Positions 8,622 through 17,440 of a DNA stretch of 64,000 nt are shown here, in pieces. The stretch's first letter is position 1; the number at the start of each line of letters is the position of its first letter. The notes under the pieces were generated by a model, which searched no databases, had not been told where the DNA came from, and saw only the letters and a list, made by a program, of their open reading frames with translations. Source of the stretch: Collimonas sp. PA-H2 (GTDB lineage Bacteria > Pseudomonadota > Gammaproteobacteria > Burkholderiales > Burkholderiaceae_D); contig NZ_PDBX01000001.1 of the NCBI RefSeq assembly GCF_002564105.1, positions 2,790,001 to 2,854,000 on the forward strand, given 5' to 3'. Both the position numbers and the translations under genes were made by a program.

Positions 8622-9818
8622 ATGCAACTGCAATTACCTGAAGCTTCGGTCGAAGCACAGCGCGCATCGCGCCTGTTACACAATCTGATCGCCACTGAAA
8701 TCCGCCTGCAGCAGGGCTGGATTTCGTTCGCACGTTATATGGAACTGCTGCTGTACGCGCCGGACCTCGGTTATTACAGCGGCGGCGCAGCAAAATTGGG
8801 CAAAGACGGTGATTTTACAACCGCGCCCGAGATTACGCCGCTTTTTGGCGCAACTTTGGCGCAATTGACAACAGAGTTGCGCGCTGCTTCCCCGGCGTTG
8901 CAGCCGCAGATCCTCGAATTCGGCGCCGGCAGCGGCCAGCTGGCCTTCGATATCCTGACCGAACTGACCGAACTGGCCGCCCACGGCGACGCGGCGCAGC
9001 CGCTGCAAGCCTATTACATCGTCGAACTGTCGGCCGAACTGCGCGCCCGCCAGCAGCACAAGCTGCGGGAATTTCCGCAAGTGCAGTGGCTGGACCGCCT
9101 GCCTGAGGCATTTTCCGGCGTGGTGCTCGGCAACGAGGTGCTGGATGCGATGCCGGTCGAGCTGGTGGTGCTGGGCGAGCAAGGCCAGGGCTGGCAGCAG
9201 CGCGGGGTTGCTCTTAATCACGGCCTCGCCGGCGAAGGTGAGCAATTTGTCTACATCGACCGGCCTGCCGATCCGGCGCTGATAGAGCAGATTCCCGATG
9301 CCGATACGCTGGTGCCCGGCCATCTGACCGAAGTGCATCCGGTCGCCATCGGCTTCATGCATTCGCTGGCGGCGATGCTGAAAGCGGGCAAGGGCGGGGT
9401 CGCCATTTTCTTCGATTACGGTTTCCCGGCGGCGGAATATTATCTGCAGCAGCGCGACCAGGGCACCCTGATGTGCCACTACCGCCATCATGCCCATCCT
9501 GACCCTTTCTACCTGCCGGGTTTGCAGGATGTCACCGCGCACGTCGATTTCACCGCCATGGCAAGGGCCGCGCTGGATTCCGGCCTGGATCTGCTGGGTT
9601 ACACCAGCCAGGCTTCCTTTTTGCTGGAGGCGGGCATCGGCCAGTTGCTGTTGCGCACGCCGCCCGAGAATGCTTTACAGTATCTGCCGCAGGCCAACGC
9701 CTTGCAAAAACTGGTGTCGCCGGCTGAAATGGGCGAGCTGTTCAAGGTGCTGGCGGTAGGCACCGGAGCTGAATTGCCCGAGCGTTTCAGCCGCCATGAC
9801 CGCAGTCACCGCCTGTAG
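8622..9818 (+). CDS. SAM-dependent methyltransferase, MidA/NDUFAF7 family (COG1565)
   Basis: A 398-residue class I methyltransferase related to mitochondrial NDUFAF7/MidA. Signature blocks are FARYMELLLYAPDLGYYSGG, GDFTTAPEITPLFG, the SAM-binding LEFGAGSGQLA and VLGNEVLDAMPVE. In mitochondria the family methylates an arginine of complex I subunit NDUFS2; the bacterial target is not established. I place the start at the ATG at 8622, just before the conserved region; no Shine-Dalgarno is visible and a TACAAT box sits at 8610-8615, so the mRNA could be nearly leaderless. It diverges from the SDR-folB-ttcA operon. Confidence 0.88.
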   Translation: MQLQLPEASVEAQRASRLLHNLIATEIRLQQGWISFARYMELLLYAPDLGYYSGGAAKLGKDGDFTTAPEITPLFGATLAQLTTELRAASPALQPQILEFGAGSGQLAFDILTELTELAAHGDAAQPLQAYYIVELSAELRARQQHKLREFPQVQWLDRLPEAFSGVVLGNEVLDAMPVELVVLGEQGQGWQQRGVALNHGLAGEGEQFVYIDRPADPALIEQIPDADTLVPGHLTEVHPVAIGFMHSLAAMLKAGKGGVAIFFDYGFPAAEYYLQQRDQGTLMCHYRHHAHPDPFYLPGLQDVTAHVDFTAMARAALDSGLDLLGYTSQASFLLEAGIGQLLLRTPPENALQYLPQANALQKLVSPAEMGELFKVLAVGTGAELPERFSRHDRSHRL

Positions 9819-9850
9819 CCCCATATGACTCTGTTCCTTGAAAGCGCCGC

Positions 9851-10045
9851 ATGATTCGCTGGATGCTGGTGATTTTCGTTGCCGTGATTGTGTTTTCCAG
9901 CGCGTTGCCCTGGCTGGAAAAACTCGGCCTCGGCCGTCTGCCCGGCGATGTGCGCTTCACCCTGTTCGGCAAGAACTTCTCGCTGCCGTTCGCCTCGACC
10001 ATCCTGCTGTCGACCGTGATCTTCCTGCTGGTTCGGATATTGTAG
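9851..10045 (+). CDS. DUF2905 family small membrane protein
   Basis: A 64-residue protein with two predicted membrane segments (about residues 3-19 and 46-63) separated by GLGRLPGDVRFTLFGKNFSLPF, the conserved core of DUF2905. Function is unknown. It lies 32 nt after the methyltransferase and is probably cotranscribed with it. Its TAG stop (10043-10045) lies inside the left end of a palindromic repeat. Confidence 0.88.
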   Translation: MIRWMLVIFVAVIVFSSALPWLEKLGLGRLPGDVRFTLFGKNFSLPFASTILLSTVIFLLVRIL

Positions 10046-10157
10046 GGTGGGCACACCGTGCCCACGCGTGACCCCGGAGTATGGGCACGTCTCTTCGCAC
10101 AGAAGCCGTCAGGAACATAGCGGGAATTTCCGCGTGGGCACGGTGTGCCCACCCTAC
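10042..10157. repeat. GTAGGGTGGGCA-type palindromic repeat, paired copy 2
   Basis: Two 27-bp arms, 10042-10068 and 10131-10157, are perfect reverse complements, separated by 62 bp. Each arm contains its own 7-bp hairpin (TGGGCAC / GTGCCCA). The element exactly fills the space between convergent genes: the left arm supplies the stop codon of the DUF2905 gene and the right arm ends two bases before the stop of the ArsC-like gene. Confidence 0.9.
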
Positions 10158-10159
10158 GT

Positions 10160-10516
10160 TTAAATCTCGAATAGCTGGTCGAGCAACTGCGGCGGCCGTG
10201 CAATCACCGCGCGCTTCAGGTAAACCACGATAGGCCGCTGCAGCAGTTTCGGATGCGCCGCCAGTGCCGCCAGCAAGGCGACATCGTCGGCCTGCGCCAG
10301 GCCGAGCGCCGCATATTCCGGCTCACTGTCGCGCAGCATGGCGCCAACCGGGCCGCCCAGGATCCAGTGCAGATCCTTCAGCTGCGCCAGCGTCAGCGGC
10401 GTCTTCTGGTAGTCGACGATATCCAGCTTGAGTTTGTGTTCATTGCTGAATTGCTCAGCCATGGCCAAGGCCTCACGCGATTTCGAGCAGCGCGGATTGT
10501 GATAGATCGTGATCAT
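10160..10516 (-). CDS. arsC: ArsC family reductase (arsenate reductase, glutaredoxin type)
   Basis: A 118-residue thioredoxin-fold protein of the ArsC/YfgD family. Catalytic Cys10 sits in YHNPRCSKSREAL, and the family RPIVV strand is near residue 94. ArsC proper reduces arsenate with glutathione/glutaredoxin; the NPRCSKSR version is common in YfgD-like members whose substrate is less certain. No other ars gene is nearby. The ATG abuts the stop of the Kef-type antiporter with no intervening base (TAAATG), so the two are translationally coupled. This is the third gene of the leftward operon. Confidence 0.88.
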   Translation of the reverse strand: MITIYHNPRCSKSREALAMAEQFSNEHKLKLDIVDYQKTPLTLAQLKDLHWILGGPVGAMLRDSEPEYAALGLAQADDVALLAALAAHPKLLQRPIVVYLKRAVIARPPQLLDQLFEI

Positions 10517-12361
10517 TTATTTAGATTCCTGTGTAGTCTCATCCAGCGGTACGACTTCATCGTCCCAGCCGCTGGCGGGCATATCCTCGCGCAAGATGCG
10601 GTCGTGCGCAAACATTTCTTCCAGTTCTTCGCGCGCCTGCTTGGCGATCGAGACGATCTGCTGCTGGTCTTTCTGGTGCGGATACATATCGTGCAGGGTT
10701 TGCAGGTTGTGGGCGCGGAATTTCATCGCCGCCTGGCGCGCCCGGTAGGCGCCGAAGCCGAGCCTGCGCAGGGCTTCGCGGCCCAGCAGCAGCGCCGATT
10801 CGAAGGTTTCGCGCTCGATCACGGTGACGCCCAGGTCCATCAGGTCGAAATAATGGGTGACGTTGCGGGCGCGGGCGATGATCTGCAGGTCGGGAAATTC
10901 ATGGCGCACCGCCGCCACCAGCTTCAGGCTGCCTTCGATATCGTCCAGCGCCACCACCAGCAGGCGCGCCTTGGCGATGCCGGCGGCATGCATCAGGTCG
11001 ATGCGGGTGGCGTCGCCGTAGAACACCTTGAAGCCGAATTTGCGCAGCAATTCGATCTGGTCCGGGTCGTGATCGAGCACAGTCAGGCCGATCTTGTTGG
11101 CGTGCAGCAGGCGGCCGATGATCTGGCCGAAGCGGCCGAAGCCGGCGATGATGACCGGGTTTTCATTGTCGTCGATGTCGTCGTCCGGCCGTTTTTGCGC
11201 CTTCAGGAAATAGGGGGCGATGACTTTGTCGTACAGCACCAGAAACAGCGGCGTGGTCACCATCGACAAAGCTACCACCACCACCAGGATGGAGGAGGTT
11301 TCCTCGGAAAAGACGCGGGCGGTGGCGGCTGCGCCGAACACCACGAAGGCGAATTCGCCGCCTTGCGACAGCAGTGCGGCAAACAGGAATTGCTGGGCGC
11401 GGGCGATCTGGAACACTTTGCTGAGCAAATACAGCACCGCTAGCTTGATCGCCAGGAAGCCGGCCACCAGGCCCAGGATCAGCCAGGGATGGCTCAGCAG
11501 CAGGCCGAAGTCGACCGACATGCCGACGGCGATGAAGAAGAGTCCTAGCAGCAAGCCCTTGAACGGCTCCAGATCGGTTTCCAGCGCATGGCGGTATTCG
11601 GAATCGGCCAACAGGACGCCGGCCAGGAAGCTGCCCAGCGCCATCGACATGCCGACCGATTCCATCAGCAGGCCGATGGCTATCACCAGCAACAAGGCGA
11701 AGGCGGTAAAGATTTCGCGCAGTCCGGTGCGGGCAATCATGCGCATCAGCGGCCGCACCAGATAGCGGCCGCCGACGATCAGGGTAGCGATCACCGCCAG
11801 CACTTTCAGGCCGCCGATCCAGCCTTCGCCGCTGCCATGGGCGGCGGCGACGCCGAGCAGGGGCACGATGGCGATCATGGGGATCGCTGCGATGTCCTGG
11901 AACAGCAGGATGGCAAAGCCGGCGCGGCCGGCCGGTGTGCCGGTCAGCTTGCGCTCGTTGATGGTGGCGAGCGCAATCGCGGTGGAAGAGAGCGACATGC
12001 CGAGCCCGGCGATCAGCGCGGTTTTCCAGTCGACGCCGACCGCTACCGCGGCGCCGAACAGCGCCAGCGACACCGTTATCACCTGCGCGGCGCCCCAACC
12101 GAAGATCGAACGGCGCAGCGACCACAGACGTTTCGGTTCGAGTTCCAGGCCGATCATGAACAACAGCAGCACCACGCCGAACTCGGAGAAGTGCAGGATG
12201 TCTTCGACATTGTCGATCAGGCGCAGACCCCAGGGGCCGATCGCCATGCCGGCCAACAGGTAGCCCAGCACCGCACCCAGGCCGAGGCGCTTGGCGACCG
12301 GTACCGCGGCGACCGCCGCGGCCAGGTAGATCAAGGCATTGAATAAGAGACTTTGTTCCAT
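10517..12361 (-). CDS. CPA2 family monovalent cation:proton antiporter, KefB/KefC type
   Basis: A 614-residue membrane antiporter. About the first 380 residues form a 12-13 helix CPA2 transporter domain (VPVAKRLGLGAVLGYLLAG, then FMIGLELEPKRLW). A cytosolic RCK/TrkA-N domain begins near residue 400 with the dinucleotide-binding glycine motif IIAGFGRFGQIIG. KefB/KefC release K+ in exchange for H+ when glutathione adducts form, protecting against electrophiles. Here the gene follows a KefF/KefG-like quinone reductase, as in known Kef systems, supporting glutathione-gated K+ efflux. Which paralogue (B or C) it corresponds to is not decided. Confidence 0.93.
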   Translation of the reverse strand: MEQSLLFNALIYLAAAVAAVPVAKRLGLGAVLGYLLAGMAIGPWGLRLIDNVEDILHFSEFGVVLLLFMIGLELEPKRLWSLRRSIFGWGAAQVITVSLALFGAAVAVGVDWKTALIAGLGMSLSSTAIALATINERKLTGTPAGRAGFAILLFQDIAAIPMIAIVPLLGVAAAHGSGEGWIGGLKVLAVIATLIVGGRYLVRPLMRMIARTGLREIFTAFALLLVIAIGLLMESVGMSMALGSFLAGVLLADSEYRHALETDLEPFKGLLLGLFFIAVGMSVDFGLLLSHPWLILGLVAGFLAIKLAVLYLLSKVFQIARAQQFLFAALLSQGGEFAFVVFGAAATARVFSEETSSILVVVVALSMVTTPLFLVLYDKVIAPYFLKAQKRPDDDIDDNENPVIIAGFGRFGQIIGRLLHANKIGLTVLDHDPDQIELLRKFGFKVFYGDATRIDLMHAAGIAKARLLVVALDDIEGSLKLVAAVRHEFPDLQIIARARNVTHYFDLMDLGVTVIERETFESALLLGREALRRLGFGAYRARQAAMKFRAHNLQTLHDMYPHQKDQQQIVSIAKQAREELEEMFAHDRILREDMPASGWDDEVVPLDETTQESK

Positions 12362-12377
12362 AAGGTTCAGGTACCGC

Positions 12378-12965
12378 TTAGATGCTGGTTAATGGCTCAG
12401 TTGTGCTGGCTGCCAGCAGTTCGGGCCAGTTGGGATAGTGCGACAGGCGCTTCTTGTAGGTATCTATGTAGGCCGCCAGAGTTTGCTGGTTGACCTGGTG
12501 GGCCCCGAACAGCAGATGCGGCGGCAGCCAGCGCATGCCGCACAGCTCGGCGGTCTGCTGGAAAGGTGGCAGGAAGGCGGAGAACGGCCGTTGGTTGTGT
12601 CCCTCTGGCTGATAGGAGCGCTCCGAGCCGCCCAGGGTGGCGACCAGCCAGAAATCCTTGCCGCGCAAGGCGTCGCCTCCGGGGCCGTAAGCCCAGCCGG
12701 GCGCAAAGACCGAATCGACCCATTGTTTCAGCAGCGCCGGCATGCTGTACCACTGCACCGGATGCTGGAACACGACCAGGTCGGCTTCCTGCAGCAGCGC
12801 CTGCTCGCGCCGCACCGGGATATGGAAATCGGGATAGAGCTCGTAGAGGTCGTGTACCTTGACGTTCGGCATCTTGGCGGCGGCCTGCGCCAGGCGGCGG
12901 TTGACGCGTGAATGGTGGGGCGTCGGATGCGCATACAGGATCAGGATTTGCGGTGGTTTGGACAT
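12378..12965 (-). CDS. NAD(P)H-dependent oxidoreductase, KefF/KefG-like ancillary subunit
   Basis: A 195-residue flavodoxin-fold quinone reductase. Recognisable segments are ILILYAHPTPHHSRVNR (FMN loop), VFQHPVQWYSMPALLKQWVD, GKDFWLVATLGG and the C-terminal PHLLFGAHQ. KefF/KefG proteins bind the cytosolic domain of Kef antiporters, activate them and reduce quinones. Only 16 nt separate it from the Kef gene downstream, so it is the first gene of a three-gene leftward operon with the ArsC-like gene. An alternative frame over the same DNA (12397-12996) is a shadow. Confidence 0.92.
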   Translation of the reverse strand: MSKPPQILILYAHPTPHHSRVNRRLAQAAAKMPNVKVHDLYELYPDFHIPVRREQALLQEADLVVFQHPVQWYSMPALLKQWVDSVFAPGWAYGPGGDALRGKDFWLVATLGGSERSYQPEGHNQRPFSAFLPPFQQTAELCGMRWLPPHLLFGAHQVNQQTLAAYIDTYKKRLSHYPNWPELLAASTTEPLTSI

Positions 12966-13188
12966 GTCGGCAAGGCTGGGTATTTAAGCAAATCAAAAAG
13001 GGAAATATTCGGCAAACGGCTAATTCTGGCTGAACCGATCGTGAAAACCATGCTCACAGGCTAATCGAGCCTATACTTTGGCAAATAGTTTTTTGATCGG
13101 CCTGACAAAGTGCTGCGCTGTTTTATTCGCAGCCACATGCTAGCAGTACTTTCGCAAACATTTTTACTTCTGACAATTCCTGATAAAT

Positions 13189-14289
13189 ATGTCCGACACC
13201 AAACCGAGCGATCCGCCCAGCGATCCAGCCAATTCCGTTCCAGAGGGGACCTTCGAACCCCTGCCGCCCGCAACGCCTCAAGCGGCCCAGGCTGAGCCCG
13301 TTGCGGCGGCCGCCAAGGAGTCGCCGCAGCCGCAACCCGCCGCAGCTCAGCCAGAACCGGCTGCAGCCCATTCCCACCCTGCCGCCGCGTTCAGGGCCGC
13401 CGGTCCGGGCGGTGACGACTCTCCTCCCTGGCCGCAAACCTGGAAGCTGATCGCGGCGCGTTTCCGCGCGCTGTCGGACAAGGCCGGCCGCCGCATGATG
13501 CAGCGGACCCTGAAGATCGGCATCTCGGCGCGCATCTTCCATCCGGAAGAAGGCGCCAAGGGTTTGCGCGGGCGCACCCTGCAATACCTGGAAGAGTCGA
13601 TCGCGCAATGGGTCATGTCGCGCAATGTGCTGGTGTTCATGATTCCTACCGTCAACACCAACGGCCTGGTCCATCCCAGTTCGATCCGCTTGCGTGACTA
13701 CGCCAAGCACCTGGACGGCCTGGTGCTGCAGGGTGGCGCCGACGTCTCGCCGCAAAGCTACGCCCAGGCGGCCACCCGGCCGGAATGGGGCGGCGACCGC
13801 GTGCGCGACATGTACGAACTGGAGCTGCTGCATGAATTCATCGAAGCCGGCAAGCCGGTGCTGGGGATTTGCCGTGGTTGTCAATTGATCAATGTGGCCT
13901 TCGGCGGCACCCTGTATCAGGACATTGCCACCGATGTGCCGACCTCGATCAAGCATGTGAACGATGAATACGACCGGCTGCACCATGCGATCCAGTTTCC
14001 GCCGGATTCCTCTCTGGCAACCTTGTTCAATACCCACGGCAGCGAGCAGAGCGAATGGGTGGTCAATTCCATCCATCACCAGGCGGTGCGCGACCTGGGG
14101 CGCGACCTGACGGTGGAAGCGATTTCCGGCAGCGACAATATCGTCGAAGCAATTCGTTACCGCAAGGCAGCTTTTGTCATGGGTTTGCAATGGCATCCGG
14201 AATTCCATCGGGCCGGCGGTCCGCAGTTGCTGGATTGCACGCCAATCCTCGATGGATTTTTAAGAGCTGCACGCGAGACGCGTTTCTGA
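13189..14289 (+). CDS. Gamma-glutamyl-gamma-aminobutyrate hydrolase family protein (PuuD-like class I GATase)
   Basis: A 366-residue protein whose C-terminal about 250 residues form a class I glutamine-amidotransferase fold: nucleophile C228 in GICRGCQLINV and His336/Glu338 in QWHPEFH complete the triad. PuuD-type enzymes hydrolyse gamma-glutamyl-GABA in putrescine breakdown. The first about 105 residues are a Pro/Ala/Gln-rich, apparently disordered extension absent from E. coli PuuD. No polyamine genes are adjacent, so the substrate is uncertain. The start at 13189 is the first ATG; internal Met103/104 could give a core-only product. Confidence 0.88.
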   Translation: MSDTKPSDPPSDPANSVPEGTFEPLPPATPQAAQAEPVAAAAKESPQPQPAAAQPEPAAAHSHPAAAFRAAGPGGDDSPPWPQTWKLIAARFRALSDKAGRRMMQRTLKIGISARIFHPEEGAKGLRGRTLQYLEESIAQWVMSRNVLVFMIPTVNTNGLVHPSSIRLRDYAKHLDGLVLQGGADVSPQSYAQAATRPEWGGDRVRDMYELELLHEFIEAGKPVLGICRGCQLINVAFGGTLYQDIATDVPTSIKHVNDEYDRLHHAIQFPPDSSLATLFNTHGSEQSEWVVNSIHHQAVRDLGRDLTVEAISGSDNIVEAIRYRKAAFVMGLQWHPEFHRAGGPQLLDCTPILDGFLRAARETRF

Positions 14290-14415
14290 TATTATCTCGC
14301 GCCTTGGCCGGTGAAGTGTTTTTACGCTTTTTCCCGATTCCGGCTGGGCCCGACGGTAATGCGACGGGGAAATCGAAAAAACTAAGAAATATTTAGAAGA
14401 AATCGATTTCCACAG

Positions 14416-14444
14416 TTGACACTCAGAGGGTGCTTTACTATAAT
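14416..14444 (+). promoter_or_regulatory. Consensus sigma70 promoter of the tRNA-tuf-secE-nusG unit
   Basis: TTGACA (14416-14421) and TATAAT (14439-14444) are perfect sigma70 hexamers with an optimal 17-bp spacer. The GC-rich discriminator that follows (CTGGGG) is typical of stringently controlled stable-RNA promoters. tRNA-Tyr begins about 8 nt after the expected start site. Confidence 0.95.
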
Positions 14445-14458
14445 CTGGGGTTCCCTGC

Positions 14459-14544
14459 GGAGAGGTGGCCGAGTGGTTAATGGCAGCAGACTGTAAATCT
14501 GCCCTCTTACGAGTACGCTGGTTCGAATCCAGCCCTCTCCACCA
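14459..14544 (+). tRNA. tRNA-Tyr (anticodon GTA)
   Basis: 86 nt with long variable arm, as expected for tRNA-Tyr. The acceptor stem GGAGAGG pairs with CCTCTCC; the anticodon loop reads ACTGTAAAT; the T-arm has GGTTCGAATCC; 3' ACCA is encoded. First gene of a Tyr-Gly-Thr-tuf transcription unit like the E. coli tufB operon. Confidence 0.97.
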
Positions 14545-14623
14545 TTTTGGGAAGAAGTACAAGCAGCAGCTGTAAAAGATAGTGCGGCGGTAGAAGTGAA
14601 GTGAGCTGAATTGAAATGATCTC

Positions 14624-14697
14624 GCGGGTGTAGCTCAATGGTAGAGCTGAAGCCTTCCAAGCTTATGACGAGGGTTCGATTCCCTTCACCCGCTCCA
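14624..14697 (+). tRNA. tRNA-Gly (anticodon TCC)
   Basis: 74 nt; acceptor stem GCGGGTG with CACCCGC; anticodon loop CTTCCAA; T-arm GGGTTCGATTCCC; TCCA at the 3' end. It reads GGA/GGG codons. Second in the tRNA-tuf unit. Confidence 0.96.
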
Positions 14698-14789
14698 GTA
14701 GAATTTGCAAAAAAACAGCAAAAGCAGTAAGAAAAAAGCAAGAACATTAAGTTGGGCGTGTTGTTAACAGGAAGCACGCATACAGCATA

Positions 14790-14864
<75 letters not shown>

Positions 14865-15015
14865 GATTTAGTATCTCGGTTTTATTTGCGGCGCCGGCAC
14901 TGGCGCCGTCAAAGTTGGATGTCACTATTGATTCGGGTTTTCAATTCGAGTTTTCAATCTGTAAGACGGTCGGGCGCTGGCCTGAACATTCTCATCAAAT
15001 CTTTAGGAGTCTAAG

Positions 15016-16212
15016 ATGGCAAAAGGCAAGTTTGAGCGGACCAAGCCGCACGTCAACGTCGGCACTATCGGCCACGTCGACCACGGCAAGACCACGCTGA
15101 CAGCAGCGATCGCGACAGTATTGTCGAAGAAGTTTGGCGGCGAAGCCAAAGCGTACGATCAGATTGACGCAGCGCCAGAAGAAAAAGCGCGCGGCATCAC
15201 GATCAACACTGCTCACGTTGAATACGAAACTGCCAACCGTCACTACGCTCACGTTGACTGCCCAGGCCATGCTGACTATGTTAAAAACATGATCACCGGT
15301 GCTGCCCAGATGGACGGCGCGATCCTGGTTTGCTCGGCAGCTGACGGCCCAATGCCGCAGACGCGCGAACACATCCTGTTGGCGCGTCAAGTTGGCGTGC
15401 CATACATCATCGTGTACCTGAACAAGTGCGACATGGTCGACGACGAAGAGTTGCTCGAGCTGGTCGAAATGGAAGTGCGCGAGCTGTTGAGCAAGTACGA
15501 ATTCCCAGGCGACGACCTGCCAATCATCAAGGGTTCGGCGAAGCTGGCTCTGGAAGGCGACACTGGCCCATTGGGCGAGCAATCGATCGTCGCTCTGGCT
15601 GAAGCACTGGACACTTACATCCCGACACCGGAACGTGCTGTTGATGGCGCTTTCCTGCTGCCAGTGGAAGACGTGTTCTCGATCTCCGGCCGCGGTACTG
15701 TTGTGACCGGTCGTGTTGAGCGCGGTATCGTCAAGGTTGGCGAAGCCCTGCAAATCATCGGTATCCGTGACACACAAGACACTACATGTACTGGTGTTGA
15801 AATGTTCCGTAAGCTGCTGGACCAAGGTCAAGCAGGCGACAACGTTGGCGTGCTGCTGCGCGGCACCAAGCGTGAAGACGTAGAGCGGGGCCAAGTATTG
15901 GCCAAGCCGAACTCGATCAAGCCACACAAGCATTTCACTGGCGAGATCTATGTTCTGTCGAAAGACGAAGGCGGCCGTCATACACCTTTCTTCAACAACT
16001 ATCGTCCACAGTTCTACTTCCGTACTACGGACGTGACTGGTTCGATCGAGTTGCCGAAAGACAAAGAAATGGTCATGCCAGGCGATAACGTGTCGATCAC
16101 AGTCATGCTGATCAACCCGATCGCGATGGAAGAAGGTCTGCGTTTCGCGATCCGCGAAGGTGGCCGTACTGTTGGTGCAGGCGTTGTTGCCAAGATCCTG
16201 CCTGACGCGTAA
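15016..16212 (+). CDS. tuf: Elongation factor Tu, copy 1
   Basis: EF-Tu (398 residues) delivers aminoacyl-tRNA to the ribosome as a GTP complex. GTPase motifs GHVDHGKT (residues 19-26), DCPGHADY (81-88) and NKCD (136-139) are intact, followed by beta-barrel domains 2 and 3. It differs from the copy at 34348-35544 at six residues, all between 123 and 192 (this copy has A123, Y134, C138, S159, S190, V192); much of the remaining DNA is identical. It sits in a tRNA-Tyr/Gly/Thr-tuf-tRNA-Trp-secE arrangement, the tufB-type locus. Confidence 0.99.
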   Translation: MAKGKFERTKPHVNVGTIGHVDHGKTTLTAAIATVLSKKFGGEAKAYDQIDAAPEEKARGITINTAHVEYETANRHYAHVDCPGHADYVKNMITGAAQMDGAILVCSAADGPMPQTREHILLARQVGVPYIIVYLNKCDMVDDEELLELVEMEVRELLSKYEFPGDDLPIIKGSAKLALEGDTGPLGEQSIVALAEALDTYIPTPERAVDGAFLLPVEDVFSISGRGTVVTGRVERGIVKVGEALQIIGIRDTQDTTCTGVEMFRKLLDQGQAGDNVGVLLRGTKREDVERGQVLAKPNSIKPHKHFTGEIYVLSKDEGGRHTPFFNNYRPQFYFRTTDVTGSIELPKDKEMVMPGDNVSITVMLINPIAMEEGLRFAIREGGRTVGAGVVAKILPDA

Positions 16213-16228
16213 TTGAAATAGCAGTAAT

Positions 16229-16260
16229 CGCCGCGACCCGGGAAAACCCGTCTCGCGGCG
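16229..16260 (+). terminator. GC-rich hairpin after tuf copy 1
   Basis: CGCCGCGA (16229-16236) pairs with TCGCGGCG (16253-16260), with an inner CGGG-AAAA-CCCG. The following bases (TTGATGTC) lack a T-run, so termination is probably partial, or the hairpin is a processing/stability element that lets tRNA-Trp and secE be reached. Confidence 0.5.
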
Positions 16261-16322
16261 TTGATGTCTGATCGGTAAGCAAGAAGTTGCCAAGCGGCCG
16301 ATCAGGAAAGAGTTTTAAGCGT

Positions 16323-16398
16323 AGGGGTGTAGCTCAATTGGCAGAGCGCCGGTCTCCAAAACCGGAGGTTGGGGGTTCGATGCCCTCCGCCCCTGCCA
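16323..16398 (+). tRNA. tRNA-Trp (anticodon CCA)
   Basis: 76 nt; acceptor stem AGGGGTG with CGCCCCT; anticodon loop TCTCCAAAA; T-arm GGGTTCGATGCCC; GCCA end. The tuf-trpT-secE order is typical of proteobacteria. Confidence 0.96.
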
Positions 16399-16434
16399 CC
16401 GATTCAGGTGTAGGGTACTGAAAGTAAACCGCGT

Positions 16435-16818
16435 ATGTCTAACCACCCTGTGCAAACTGTCGGCGAATCCGGCAGCAAGCTCAAAGTAATACTGGCAGTT
16501 TTGGCTGTCGTCGCCGGCGTTGTCGGCTTTTATTTTTTGTCGGGCCAGTCTGGTCTGGTGCGCGCTGGTGCACTGGTTGCCGGTTTGGTGGCGGCAGTTG
16601 CGCTGGCATGGACTTCGACCCAAGGCCGTGAGTTCCTTGGTTTCGCCAAAGAAGCCGTGCGTGAGACAAAAAAGGTGGTCTGGCCGACCCGCAAGGAAGC
16701 GATGCAGATCACTGCCATCGTTTTCGCATTTGTGCTGGTGATGGCGATTTTCCTGTGGGGCATCGATAAGATCCTCGAGGTCTTGTTGTACGACGTGATA
16801 TTGGGTTGGAAACAATAA
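16435..16818 (+). CDS. secE: Preprotein translocase subunit SecE
   Basis: SecE (127 residues, equal to E. coli) clamps SecY in the inner-membrane protein-export channel. Three predicted membrane helices are visible (about residues 17-35, 42-60, 93-117). The conserved amphipathic segment [20 protein letters not shown] (about 69-88) precedes the last helix. Its TAA stop overlaps the nusG ATG by one base (TAATG), indicating tight coupling. Confidence 0.97.
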   Translation: MSNHPVQTVGESGSKLKVILAVLAVVAGVVGFYFLSGQSGLVRAGALVAGLVAAVALAWTSTQGREFLGFAKEAVRETKKVVWPTRKEAMQITAIVFAFVLVMAIFLWGIDKILEVLLYDVILGWKQ

Positions 16819-17417
16819 TGAGCGATAGCACACAAAACGATGCGCAAGCAACGCCGCCTGCTGTAACGCCTTCGGCGCCAGCGGGCAAAAAGCGCTGGTA
16901 TGTGGTGCATGCTTATTCCGGTATGGAAAAGAGCGTGCAACGCGCGCTTACCGAGCGCATTGACCGCGCTGGAATGCAAGAACAGTTCGGCCAGATCCTG
17001 GTGCCGACTGAAGAAGTAATCGAAGTCAAGAATGGCCAGAAAGCCGTTACCGAACGTCGTTTCTTCCCGGGCTATGTCCTGGTCGAGATGGAAATGACGG
17101 ACGAAACCTGGCATCTGGTAAAGAACACCAACAAGGTGACCGGTTTCATCGGCGGCAAGTCAAACAAGCCTACCCCGATTCCGCAGCATGAAGTCGACAA
17201 GATCATGCAGCAGATGCAAGACGGCATCGAGAAGCCACGGCCTAAGGTTCTGTATGAAGTCGGCGAGCTGGTGCGTATCAAGGAAGGTGCTTTCACCGAC
17301 TTCAACGGCAACGTCGAAGAAGTGAATTACGAGAAATCGCGCGTACGCGTGACCGTCACCATCTTCGGCCGCGCTACGCCGGTTGAACTGGAATTCGACA
17401 AGGTCGAAAAAGTCTAA
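16818..17417 (+). CDS. nusG: Transcription termination/antitermination protein NusG
   Basis: NusG (199 residues) binds RNA polymerase and links it to Rho, NusE or the leading ribosome. The NGN domain begins after a variable N-terminus with [20 protein letters not shown]; the KOW domain carries [18 protein letters not shown]. coli NusG is 181 residues; the extra length is an Ala/Pro-rich N-terminal tail. The start at 16818 overlaps the secE stop and gives MSDSTQND; a start at 16806 would lie inside secE. Confidence 0.97.
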   Translation: MSDSTQNDAQATPPAVTPSAPAGKKRWYVVHAYSGMEKSVQRALTERIDRAGMQEQFGQILVPTEEVIEVKNGQKAVTERRFFPGYVLVEMEMTDETWHLVKNTNKVTGFIGGKSNKPTPIPQHEVDKIMQQMQDGIEKPRPKVLYEVGELVRIKEGAFTDFNGNVEEVNYEKSRVRVTVTIFGRATPVELEFDKVEKV

Positions 17418-17440
17418 GTAAATTCAAGAATCAACGCCGT

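Noticed and set aside
12397..12996. A 199-residue alternative frame over the quinone reductase gene
   Set aside because: Arg/Pro/Ala-rich out-of-phase translation; the overlapping frame shows a complete flavodoxin-like fold.
13058..13077. A promoter/operator upstream of the amidotransferase-like gene (AGGCT/AGCCT dyad overlapping TATACT)
   Set aside because: The -10 box is good but no -35 element is present at a proper distance; too weak to list.
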